Assembly (NCBI GenBank): GCA_001247695.2
Contig: LGRX02033428.1
Location: 1-64,000, forward strand
Direction: 5' to 3'
Source of the DNA: Cymbomonas tetramitiformis
Taxonomy: Eukaryota > Chlorophyta > Pyramimonadophyceae > Pyramimonadales > Pyramimonadaceae
Length of the DNA stretch: 64,000 nucleotides
Part shown: positions 20,836-32,472 of the stretch, piece after piece
How the letters are laid out: the number at the start of each line of letters is the position of its first letter
Position numbering within the stretch: the stretch's first letter is position 1
Made by a program: the position numbers and the translations under genes
The notes under the pieces: model-generated
Seen by the model: the letters and a program-made list of their open reading frames with translations, nothing else
Told to the model about the DNA's origin: nothing
The model's database searches: none

Positions 20836-23800
20836 TTAGGACTGAATGTGGAGATGTAAAGTGTTCTCAGCCCTCAAACGGTCTGCAACAGGAAACTACA
20901 CCAGCCAAATGTACAAGCTATATGCCTGTGAGCAGTGCCTGACACACAAGAATCCACTAAGAATGATGAAAGCACTCCATCCTCGTGCTGCATGCATGGA
21001 AACTCATGGGGCATCGTTGAGCATTAAGGCGGACCGCGGATCACCTGAGATTGGAAGAGGCTTCATGGACGCAAAACGATGGTTGCACACGGCTTTAATT
21101 GTGCTGACAACATGGGACTTCACTTCTGTTGTCACCCCCTGAACGATCCCAGAAGAATCCATATTATCCCCTTTCACCAACAGGAACTGTTAAGGCGGGA
21201 GTGAACAGAAGGTGGTGGACCACACTCGTTCACAGCTTGATGCGCGGATGGCAACGAAGGTCACATGCATACTGAGGCATCTGAGGGTTGCTAATGAATC
21301 GCATCGCACCTGAAGCTCCTCCTTCTTAGGGAGTTGGACGAAAATCCCTTCAGCCACATCGGTGGACCTAGATTCTGCATGCTGGAGTGCACCAGTGGTG
21401 GTCGCCAGATATCGCAGCGCCTGCAGGACTCACACCTCCCAACCAAGATATGTGATCACATGGAAGGCATTCACACACGCGGAAGCACTGCCGGAGCCTC
21501 ATGCCACAACTCCAGAGAGTGATAGAGAGGCCAAATGGAAGGCGGAGCCACACGTGGAATCACTGCCGGAGTGTGGTTTCACACACTTTTGGGTTCTCTT
21601 TACTTCGACCTGTTCTTGCAATTACTCCTCCTCTCGGATGGGTTGGCCTCTTGGGTTGGCAATGCCCGGAAAGCATCCTATTGGTTGCCGAAATTGCACG
21701 TGGCGTAAGCGCTTTCATAACCAATGCTTTACTCTCAAGGCACCCCATCCTCCCCAACGCCGGTAGCACAGACATTCAGAGCACGCACTTGTGGGGCAAA
21801 TGCGGCTCGGTACCTGCTCGAGCTGCAGGCTGGAGTGCCGTAGCTTGTGGTTGTCCTCCCTACACTCCACCCAGCATTGATTCCACATCTCAACAAACCA
21901 CAGTCTTGCAACAACTTTACAACGGTTCTCTTGCGAGCTGCTTGCTCCTGGCAGTCAGAGGGTATCCAGCAACACGAGGCCTGAACCTCAGTCCATGACG
22001 CAGTGTCAGTGTACACCGTCAAGACCCGCTTCCCCGATGCCTGAATCGACGGCTCACCTGAGAGCAATATTCTCGTTTTTCACCTTCATGAGATGCTGAA
22101 TCTTCTGCTTGCTGTTATGATGTGACACGAGCTGTGCAGTGCTAGTCTGCGCCCCGAGCGCTTCTCTCGTCTTAGTACAGAAATCAGCCCACCATCTGAG
22201 GTGCCCTACAGCAGCTTGATTGCGTAAATAAACTGCACATTACGAGGATCCTGAATGAAGATTATGTCAGCTGCGAATCTTAAGGAACACACTAGGTGAG
22301 GTAGCCGACAATCAATCAAATCGACTCAAGCCGATAATTAATCAAATGTCTACGCCCACAATGAGCTTTTCCCATATGTTTATATGTGCATGTACACACA
22401 TACACTGAATGGCACTGTATGTGCGCTGTAGTGCAGCCGGTCTTCTGTGGCTACGGGGTGCCAAAGGAGTCGGTCCAAGGATAAGCACACACACACACAC
22501 AGATGTGAGCCTTAAGATTGGACTTCAAATGGCATGCCCCTCGCCAATTTATACTCACCCCAATAATCAGAGCAAGTTTCAGCCCCTCTTTACCCCTGTA
22601 CAGCCTCTGGAAGCCCCTCGTGACCAAATCACTGCGGAAGGTGCAGGGGGGGGGGCGGGATCAGAGCGGTTGGACAAAATATCTGAGCAGAGGTCACCTG
22701 CAGCGTGGTCACTTGCTCCTCCAGCTGCGAGTTCTGGTCGCCCAGCATTGCATTCTCCTGCTTCAGCTTCATCACCTGAACAAACATTCCCAACCGCCTC
22801 CCCTCATTTTGCTCCCTTGTCTCCACCAGTTGTGGGGCCCTACAGTCCCTCAGGTCAGAACCTGCTGCTCACAGAAGCCGAAGGCCCTTGACCTGGGGTG
22901 GTTGGGGGCCCGAGCACACGCCAAATTCCTGACATCCATCCCGATACGAATGATCGCACCTACAATCCCTCGCGCGGAGAGATGCAACACCCCACTGTGC
23001 GGGATCCACGGGCGATGCAGGGTTGCCCGGGAGGCCGCGGCCGGTCAGCCATTCACCGGGCTGAGAACCGGGCGGAGAAGCGGAGATGAGCCTCCAGACA
23101 TCGGCATCACACACAAATGGAATGGTTCCCGAGGGTCGTTGCAGACCCAGTTGCGCCCTCTTGACAGATTGGCATCAGCTGTCCCGGAACTAGCGACAGG
23201 GCGGGCAAACCATGCACCTACCGCAGGCTTACTCTCCGTCCCTGCGCAGGCATAACCTCTGCGGAGGCAGGCACACCTACTCGCAGTTTCCCAGCAGCAT
23301 CCGGGGGACAGTGACGGTGGCGGTTTCCCAGCAGCATCCGGGGACAGTGACGGTGGCGGTTTCCCAGCATCCGGGGGGCAGTGACGGTGGCGGATAGAGA
23401 GCTGCTCTCAGCGGCGGGAGCGCCGGTTCCAATGTGTCCGAAGAGCTCCCAGCACAGACCCCAGCGGCTTGCATGTGCACACAGCCAGATCGGGGAGGGA
23501 CATCCGGAGAGAGTTCCACAGTGCAGCTCAGGGGAAGGCACCTCTGAATCGAGCAGGCCAGCCTCCAAGCGTACAGAGGCAAGCGCCTGCTCCAGATCCC
23601 CCCTCTGCTCTTCCAGGAGGGCCACCTGCGCCTCCAGGTGCTGCAACCCCAGAACCCCTCTCACCCCCTCCTCAAGTGCCATCGTGTGGGAAGGTCACCC
23701 TAAGCTCTCCTGGCACACCCCGATTTCGGCGCGTCGTCGATGGAGTCACAAACCACATTTCAGAGATCACCTCCACGGCTCTCCTCCCGGACCCCCTCGA

Positions 23801-26800
23801 AGCATCCTCCTGGCCCCCTGAAGCATCCTCTGACCCCTGAAGCATCCTCCCTGCACCCCTGGAAGCATCCTCCCTGACCCCTGGAAGCATCATCCTGCAC
23901 CTCCTGGAAGCATCCTCCCTGCACCCCCTGGAAGCATCCTCCTGGCCCCTGAAGCATCCCTCCCTGACCCCTGGAAGCATCCTCCTGACCCCTGGAAGCA
24001 TCCTCCCTGGCCCTGGAAGCATCCTCCTGCACCCCCTGGAAGCATCCTCCCTGGCCCCTGGAAGCATCCTCCCTGACCCCCTGGAAGCATCCTCTTACAA
24101 CACGAACGGCTCTATGAGTGCCCTATCGCACGAGAGCTTGCATCTCAGCCTCTGCCGCATTTGAGTGCCTCGCGAGACAGCGCCAGCCAAGCCAAGCCCT
24201 GAAATGTCAATGATGGCCGACGGTGGCACCTCCTAGAACAGCTGACAGACCAACCTGAGTATCCAAACCAGGAGCCGGAACCCGCACCGAACCCGGCTCT
24301 GCTTTTTGGCCTGCACGAAGAAATACCGAAATCCAGCTCTCCTCGAGGGGGGTCTTGTAGTTAGACAACTAGAACCCAGGTGGACAACAGCGGTGAGCAC
24401 TAGAGGAACGTGACAGACGGCTTCCCGGTGGACCTGAGGGCTCCAGGGTGACGATGGCACGACAGCAAAACTCTCTTTCCGACGACCGTTTGTGTGCAGC
24501 GCCGTTTGCTGACAGTAATTTCGGAGAACATCGACCAGGGGATTTGACTCTCCAGCACGGCGATGACCTTCAGCAATACCGAGGTGGAAACAGCAGGACA
24601 GCAGCGCCATCGAAGACTGCATGTGGCAAGCGTGCTGGGAGGGAGAGGTGATGGCATTAGTATGGGTGAATGTCTCTGGCGTAGATCTGTTGGTTCCCAC
24701 GTTCCCCGGGGACTGGGCAGAAGAAGCCCACCGTTCAAGACCAGGTGGTGTGATTGACGCGGGCATGGCGTGAGCCTCTCTGATCGAAGTGGGGCACACG
24801 TATAAAGGGGAGGAAAGTGTGCGCCTTCAGGTGAAGATGCCATTGAGGCGAACGTAAAGCTGGCGCATCAAAGATGGAGCGACCTCGAGTGGCGACGATG
24901 TCTGCAGGGATTGAGGTTACACGCGTTTCGACTTCGCACTTGTGGGGCAAGCAGCATGCCAGCCTTGCTTTGGATGTCTAGCTGATACCTGGAAAGTCTC
25001 AGCACTGTGCACTGCCAACTGCGCGCGGAGCTGGTTGAGGTCGTCTTCCTTTGAGTTCAGCTGCTCACTAATCTCCGCTTCCCGCGCAACCAACCGTGCA
25101 GAGTGTTCAGCCACGACTTCCGCCTGCTCCGCAGCTGCTGCGCACCTCATCTCCTCGAGTTCCAAGGAATGCCTAGTATCCATCTCGTACTCCTGTTGTG
25201 TCAGCTCGAGGGACATTGCCTTATCTTTGGCCTGCTCCATCTCGCTCAAAGCAGCTGCCTTCTCCGCCTCTTTGGCCTGCTGCATCTCACTCAAAGCAAT
25301 GGCCTTCTCTGCCTCCTTGGCCCGCTGCATCTCACTCAAAGCAATGGCCTTCTCTGCCTTCTCCATAGCACTCTTGCAGCCTGCTCCGCACCCGCTCAAA
25401 GCAGCAGCCTTCTGCCTCTGCCTCCTTGGCCCGCTGCATCTCCACTCAAGCAATGGCCTTCTCTGCCTCCTTGGCGTGCTGCATCAGTCAAAGCACAGTG
25501 GCCAGCCTCGCCTCCTTGGCCCAGCTCCGTCTCACTGATAGCAGCGGCCTTCTCCGCCTCCTTGGCCCGCTCAGTCTCACTGATAGCAGCAGCCTTCTCC
25601 GCCTCCTTGGCGGTGCTCACATCTCAGTCCAGCAGTGGCCTTCCTCCACGCCTCTTTGGCCTGCCACATCTCACTCAGCACCAATGGCCTTCTCATATCT
25701 TTGGCCTGCTCCACCTCGCTCAAAGCAGCAGCCTTCTCTGCCTCCTTGGCCCGCTGCATCTCACTCAAAGCAATGGCCTTCTCCGCCTCCTTGGCGTGCT
25801 CCATCTCGCTCAAAGCAGTGGCCTTCTCCGCCTCCTTGGCCAGCTCCGTCTCACTGATAGCAGCAGCCTTCTCTGCCTCTTTGTCCTGCGCCATCTCAGT
25901 GATAGCAGCAGCCTTCTCCGCCTCCTTGGCCTGCTCCATCTCAGTCAAAGCAATGGCCTTCCTCCGCCTCCTTGGCCTGCTGCATCTCGCTCAAAGCAGT
26001 GGCCTTCTCCGCCTCCTTGGCCTGCTCCATCTCGCTCAAAGCAGTGGCCTTCTCCGCCTCCTTGGCCTGCTGCATCTCGCTCAAAGCAGCAGCCTTCTCC
26101 GCCTCCTTGGCCTGCTGCATCTCACTCAAAGCAGCAGCCTTCTCCGCCTCCTTGGCGTGCTGCACCTCGCTCAAAGCAGCGGCCTTCTCCGCCTCCTTGG
26201 CCTGCTCCACCTCGCTCAAAGCAGCGGCCTTCTCCGCCTCCTTGGCCTGCTGCATCTCGCTCAAAGCAGTGGCCTTCTCCGCCTCCTTGGCCTGCTGCAT
26301 CTCGCTCAAAGCAGCAGCCTTCTCCGCCTCCTTGGCGTGCGCGATCTCGCTCAAAGCAGCAGCCTTCTCCGCCTCCTTGGCGTGCGCCATCTCGCTCAAA
26401 GCAGTGGCCTTCTCCGCCTCCTTGGCCTGCTCCATCTCGCTCAAAGCAGTGGCTTGTTCAGCCGCCTTTGATTTCTCGAGGGCGCCTCGCACCGCCGCCT
26501 TCTCCGCTTGCTTCGCCTCCTCCGCCGTGGCGAGTGAATCTGCCATCACTTGAAGCATTGTCGCCTTCTGCTCGCCTAGTACTGCCATATGCTGCTCGTG
26601 TAGCCGCTCCTCTGTCTCGCAGATGGCGGCTGCCAGCTCCTTATCGTGGTGCCCACGCATCTGCCGGAGCGCCCGAGACTTAGAATCGGCCGCCTCTGAC
26701 ATTAGCAGCGCGAGCTCCGCGTTCTTACGGCCTTCGAGCTCTTGCAGCTCCTCGTCCTTCTCATACTGCGCCTGCGATAGCGCAGCATCCTGGCGGGCCA

Positions 26801-29800
26801 TGCTGTCCCTCGCCAGGTCCTGCATCATCTTCATCATCTCTGCGTTCTTCTCCTGTGCCAGCTCACTCAGAGCTTCCATCTTCTCCGCCTCCAGCATGCC
26901 CTGCACCTCATGCATGGATGCCTCCTGCCGAGAACCCCCAAAAGTTGCACCATGCCCGGCACCCGCAGCTTGTTTCAGCCACCCGGCTTCCCACTCCCGG
27001 AGACCCCCCTATAAAGGTTGCACCATGCCCGGCACCCGCGGCCTGTTTCAGCCACCCGGATTCCCACTCCCGGGGACCCCCCTATAAAGGTTGCACCATG
27101 CCCGGCACCCGCAGCCTGTTTCAGCCACCCGGATTCCCACTCCCGGAGACCCTCCTATAAAGGTTGCACCATGCGGCGGTTACAGGCGGTACTCACGGGT
27201 CTCTGCCACCAAATTCCCCTTTGACTGGCGAGGCATTGGCATAAACCAAGGCTTGGAGCGTTCATGACAAGGACAAGGGGCGGGAGAGACAGAAATGAGG
27301 AGGTTTGCTGTGTACCGCAGCTCGGTAGACATCATCCAGGGCGACCTCCATCTCGGCTTGGCACATCGTGCGGGCGGAGAGCACTGCGGCCGTCTGCTCC
27401 AGCTTCGCCGCGTCCACCAGGCGCGTGCCGAGGAAGTGCATGGACCGATCCGCCTCCTCCAATGTGCTCGCCAGGCGGTGGCACATCTCCTCCTCCATGG
27501 ACTCGCGCAGCTCGCACAAATCCTGGTCGTGCTGCGCCCACATCTTCTCCCCTTGCAGCCGCAACGCCTGCGCCTTCTCATCCTGCGCGTCGAAGCGCCC
27601 TCCCCCACAGAAAATTTCAGCTTGCCTTTGGGACTCACAAGAGCTGGTGTTGGTGACATGAGCATGGATTCCCGCGCTGCAAAGGTGCAAATCTTGAAGT
27701 CTGGCCATGACACGTCGGACGGAAATGACAACATGGAAAATGGAGCAGGCAAGCGACCCCCAGATTCCCCCCACCGGCTTCGGATGGTTTGTGACTCTGT
27801 GGCGAGTCCTCTTTCCATGGGCACCCCCATCCCTCCTGCTGGTCATACCCCTCAGACAATCTAAACAACCGCCCTTTCTCAGTCTTCTTCACCGTCCCTC
27901 CCGCTGGCCATACCCCTCAGACAATCTAAACAACCGCCCTTTCTCAGTCTTCTTCACCGTCCCCACTTGTCCGCCCCTCCCGGAGCCACCCTCATCAGCC
28001 TTCCCATCATATCGGTAGCCCCCCCTCTCGTATCGGCAAGGGACTGACGGAGTCAACCCCGTGCATGCTCAGCAATCCCCACCTGCATTCGAGCCTGCGT
28101 CAGCTCTACCTCCGTCTTGAGCTCAACGTTCTGCGCCCACGCACACGCGCCCCCTTCCCCGGACCATTAGTCCCTCCGGCATCCCCTGCCCCATGTTATC
28201 TGCCCGGTTCCCGGGAGCGCCTTGCTGGCTGCGGCGGCGGCGACTTGTGACCCCCGCAGCGATGCCAAAAACAATAGCGCAACCAGATGGCAACACGCGG
28301 ACCGGGCCGGTTTTACTTTGCGCGCCAAGCCCAGCTCAAAGCAACGTTGCGTGCGACAAGCAACGCTGCATGCAACTCCGCGGCATGCCACGTGGCGGAC
28401 GACACCCACGTGGCTCAGGGGGGCCCCTCGAGAGCACCTTCACCTTCATGCTGGGCAGCAGCCATGGGACGGGCGGACACCTTGATTGCGCTCAGCACCA
28501 TGCGCGCCACCACTGCTTCCGTCGCATGTGTCTGCAATTAGATACGCCACTCTGCATCTTAATCTCCCATCACATGCACCTCTCCGCCCCGAGCAGGGGC
28601 TCAAGGACCCTGCAGAGGGCGACGGCTTGGATTTCATCTCGAGGAGCCCCCCTTGGCCGAGTCCAGCCGCCGCTGCGTCCACTTGCGTCACCGGCTTGGC
28701 ACTGGATGCTGATGAAAGGCGCCTCTGGCTGTAGCGGGTCGGTGAGCCATCTAAATTGAGAAGCCCGATCGAGGCCGCTGTGAGCCCCGTGTGAAATACT
28801 TCCGACATAGCGTGTGATGACCCTGCTGGCACTAGTGGACACGCCGCCGTTTCGCCAACTAACAAACCCCATTTAATGGCCTTACTACCCTCATATGTCA
28901 TCAACATGCGCCGCATCGGCACAAGGTATTGCCGGATCGATCCGATGCTCGTTGCACACGGGGTCCACGCTGTCCCGCTTTGAGCTCCCACTATTTCCGA
29001 CGACTCCACGGGTATGAAAGAGGCCATCATGCAGTGGAGGGGGCCTCGCACCGTGCCGAGTTCCGCAATGGTCACCTCTGCATCTTGCAGTGCTGCCTGC
29101 ATACAGCCGCAAATCAAAAAGCTGCCTCTCGGCTATAGCGGGAACTTGAGGGGCGGTGGGTGGGGCTGAAGAAGGCCCTGGCCAACAACCAATGTGTGGG
29201 ATGGTGTGATACTGCCCACTGGCATATGAGCTCATAAGACCGAGGCGGTGCCATTTGCATAAAGCACGAAGAGTAGCCACATTACGAGCTGTACGGGGTT
29301 AGCAAGGCGACGCGGTAATCCCACAGGTCCCGAGGTAATGAGGTAAACGCGTGGCACTTCGCGCCTGTAATCATCGGAGATTCCAAGGTGCGAAACCCGC
29401 AAAGCTTTGGGACATTTATGCTTGGTGCTTGCTCCTCTCATGCCCCTATCGATCGATGTCAGTTGTCGGGGAGTCGGATGGCGACGGGCAGCGCCACGCT
29501 ATTACTAAGAGGGGTGCGGCACTTCGGCCCCGCTTATCTCTCCTCGACTCTCGAAGGTGGACCACAACATCGGCTACCAAGAGAAGCGTGCAACTGATGT
29601 CACCTGCGCGTCTTCCAGAGCGATGGCGCTCTCCTGCAGTTGCGCCTCCCTCTGCTGTCTCCGCCTGAATTCAGCCTCTTTGGTCGCCTTTGCTGTCCGC
29701 ATCGTAATCATGGCCTCCTGTGACGCCCCATCCAGCAGTTCAGCAGAGGCCACCATCTGCAAGGAAGCCGAGCAAACGTGCCAGAACCACCGTGCACATC

Positions 29801-32472
29801 ATGAGGATGGCGGTGGGGTTGCTTCTTGTTTTTGTCCTTTTCTTCTTCTTTTCTTCTCTTCTTGGGTGCCGCACAATCGAGTGTCGGCAGGCACGGAGAC
29901 CCCGGCGAGGGGCCATCGCGCACAGCCAGCGGGCTGCGGAGACCGAGGGACTTCACGAGGGGCTGCTCTGGGAGCCGGGAGGTCGGAGCAGGGTAGGGAC
30001 GGGCCTCAAGCTCGGACTCAAGAGCACTGAGGAGCTCCTCCTGGCGGCCAACGGCCTCCTGCCAATCGCGGCGGGCCTCATCCTTGCCCAACATCTCACG
30101 CTGCATCTCCTCCACCACGATCTCTCCGTGCTCGACCTTTCCACGCAGCTCCTCCACCACACGTTCATGCTGATGTGCATTCTTTGACACCTGCACGACG
30201 CGCCCACAGGACTGACCCACCTAGAACATCGAAGCCGTCCATTGGATGGACCATCGGTGGCCATGGCTCGAAGCCTCGGAGGCCTCACGAGCAGCACGCG
30301 GCCGAAGTCGAAATGTTGCTATTCGACATTTGCGTCGACATGCAGTCTCTCAGTTGCGATCCAAAGACACGAGTGGCGCGCCCAGGGGTCAGCACTCTGG
30401 CCTTCAGTCCACCTCGACAACGGCCATCCACTGTGATCGATAAGGGGCGGAAGAGGGCCCGACCTGAGCAACCTGAACCTCGACAACGGCCATCCACTGT
30501 GATCGATAAGGGGCGGAAGAGGGCCCGACCTGAGCAACCTGAACCTCGAGGGATGAGACCGCGGACGTTAAGGTAACCACTTTGCGAGACATCATGCTGA
30601 GTTCACTGTTCTTGAGCCCCACCTGCAACGCCCACATCCACAACCATGCTCATAGCAATCCATGGAGCCCCCCAGATCTCCCTCAGCGTTCCTCATACCC
30701 AGGGCAGCGGGGAAGTCCACTCCTCGGGCCCCGCAGCACACCCAGGCGACACACTTGAGCCGGGAGGCGCTGTTGGGTCCCAGTTTTCCCTACAGCGCTC
30801 CAAGAGCTGCTCCGTGCACAGACCGAGCTTCAAGTCGGGAGAGCAGTATATCCGGAGGGCTCAGGCAGGAGCGTCACACGCAGTGGGCAAAGCGTTACCG
30901 TCTGGGCAGCAAGGATGGAATCTTCTTGCACTTCATCGAGTTGTTCCTGTTAAACCAGAGGGACAGATGAGCAGGCTGAGAGGCCGAGGGCACGAGCGTG
31001 TACGCAGGAATGCCATCTCAACGTCGAGCGGCTCGTCGGGAGTGACACAAGAATACATGGAGGACGCTCGGAAGTCGCAAGGGAGAGAAGTGCAGCGAGC
31101 CGATGGGCCGAAGCAAACAGTCACCGTGCTTGGACTCCTGCACTCTGCTTTCGGGGCCCCTGAAGCACGTGCCTGCAGTGTGGCGATTCTCCGTTGAGCC
31201 GTGGTCACCCGCTTCTGTTGCTCGTCCTGATGGTCCTGGAGTAGCTTGAGTGCCGCGTCCTTCTCCGTCGCTGTGTCCTGCGCATGCATCCCTCGTGGAA
31301 TGAGTATCTAGTTGCCGGCTTCCAGGGGCGCGATTCCTGCGGCCCGCCAGCCCCTCCCACAGTGGAGGACGAAGCCCCGGAGGTGGCTGCTGCGTGCAGT
31401 CCTCGGCTTTGGCGCAGCACTGATAACTGCATCCGTCAAGCTCAAAAACCGCACCTGGAGTGCCGCCTGAAGCGCCTCCCACTCTCGAGCTCTTTCCGCC
31501 GACTCCTGCTGGACACTCTCGAGATCCATTTCCTTGTCAAACACGATTTTTACAGCGCTCTCCAGACTCTGCGTGAGCTCCATCTTTTCGGCCTCCAGGC
31601 TCTCGATGAATGCTGCCTGCTCCCAGACGCCGCAGATCATGCGTAAGAACTCATCGTGGCGAACTTCGTTACAAGAAAACATAGATGACATCACGGTATG
31701 GGAGCACCAAACTTCTGCACATGAACCATAAACTGTAACAGCTTAGTTTACCGCGTGAACTCCGGTCACACAAGTTATACGTGCCTGATCGAAAGCGGCC
31801 TGCGACGCATGCGCGAGCTTCTCTGTAAGTTCCTCATTTTCCGCCTGGAGCCTGCTCATCTCACTCTTTAAACCTTCATGCTCCGAACTGACGCCGCGGA
31901 TGTAGCCGACTGCTTCGTCGAGCTGTCCCTGCGATGTGAAGCGGCAGAACAGTCAGCACTGACGGGAAGGCCATATACATATGGTCCGTGAGGAGAGGAG
32001 ATGCCGTCACAGCAAACCGTCAGAGATGCACCTGCAGCTCATGCAAGCGCTGCGTCGTCCACGCATAAGCTCGCTGTTTCCCGGACGTTGGCCCATTGCC
32101 AGTTCGCCTGTTAGTCTTGCTGGGGGCGGTGTTCTCGTCCGCCTTCGGCTCAACAAGTCCGGCTCCTGCATCACATATATCCCTCTTAGTTCAACATGAA
32201 ATCAAACCTTGAAAGAAGAAGAAGAAAAGCATATACCGTTGGCGAACGACAAGCGTTCGAGGATGAAGCGCTCGCCCCCCGATAGGAAGGCGGTGCTCCC
32301 TTTTTTAGCGCCTCCTACGGGACATTTTGGATTATATTCTCCAGGACCTGTGTATAATTGTTTTGTTAGTTCAAACTAGCTGACCGGCAGAAACGAACAG
32401 TGCAGTCTCGATACCTGGAGTTTTGAATCTAGGTTCGGGGAAGCGTTCTGAAGTTGAAAGTGCGAACGCCAT
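20836..32472 (-). CDS. HMMR-like: HMMR/RHAMM-like coiled-coil protein, about 22 exons
   Basis: A long coiled-coil protein of about 1,400 residues; HMMR proteins bind microtubules and act at spindle poles and centrosomes. Exon 1 (32472-32415) ends RFKTP, and exon 2 (32347-32237) continues GPGEYNPKC and LSGGERF, like the HMMR N-terminus. In-phase coiled-coil exons follow: 32165-32032, 31928-31785, 31616-31455, 31277-31173, 30946-30899, 30622-30530, 30190-29957, 29756-29604, 29096-29052, 28531-28481, 28130-28083, 27582-27316, 26924-24989, 23640-23542, 22775-22698, 22146-22058, 21937-21814, 21420-21310, 21138-21045 and 20882-20836 (stop TAA). KQKIQHLMKVKNEN in exon 22146-22058 and VMKLKQEN in 22775-22698 match the conserved HMMR C-terminal motif. 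Weakest are 21937-21814, 21138-21045 and the 29957 boundary. A further exon near 30825-30699 is possible. Confidence 0.8.
23800..24096. repeat. GGAAGCATCCTCC minisatellite in an HMMR-like intron
   Basis: About 12-13 units of 18-27 bp built on ccctggaagcatcctcc with variable gacc/cacc spacers. It lies in the intron between exons ending at 24989 and starting at 23640. Minus-strand frames through it are Gly-rich repeat artefacts. The remainder of that intron (24100-24988) shows no confident exon. Confidence 0.85.
25230..26462 (-). repeat. 45-bp coding repeat: 15-residue coiled-coil units
   Basis: About 27 tandem 45-bp units inside the exon 26924-24989. Each encodes a variant of AKEAEKAAALSEMQQ, an Ala/Glu/Lys-rich heptad-like segment. 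Units at 25970-26460 are very regular. Between about 25380 and 25960, indels such as an extra C near 25956 shift the frame several times, and the exon length is not a multiple of three. The 526-codon plus-strand ORF over this region is its antisense shadow. Confidence 0.92.
30412..30543 (-). repeat. Exact 66-bp duplication across an exon/intron edge
   Basis: 66 bp are perfectly duplicated (30412-30477 and 30478-30543). They cover the last codons (EVQVAQ) and 5' splice site of the HMMR-like exon 30622-30530. The result is two identical candidate donor sites, CAG|gtcggg, 66 bp apart. The spacer is in frame and open, so use of the distal site would add 22 residues. Confidence 0.85.

Noticed and set aside
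21501..21998. 165-codon plus-strand ORF
   Set aside because: Antisense to a proposed HMMR-like exon (21937-21814) and intron; composition unremarkable and no motif.
25103..26683. 526-codon plus-strand ORF rich in Leu/Pro/Ser
   Set aside because: It is the antisense reading of the 45-bp coiled-coil repeat; the minus strand gives a family-like coiled coil with splice sites in phase.
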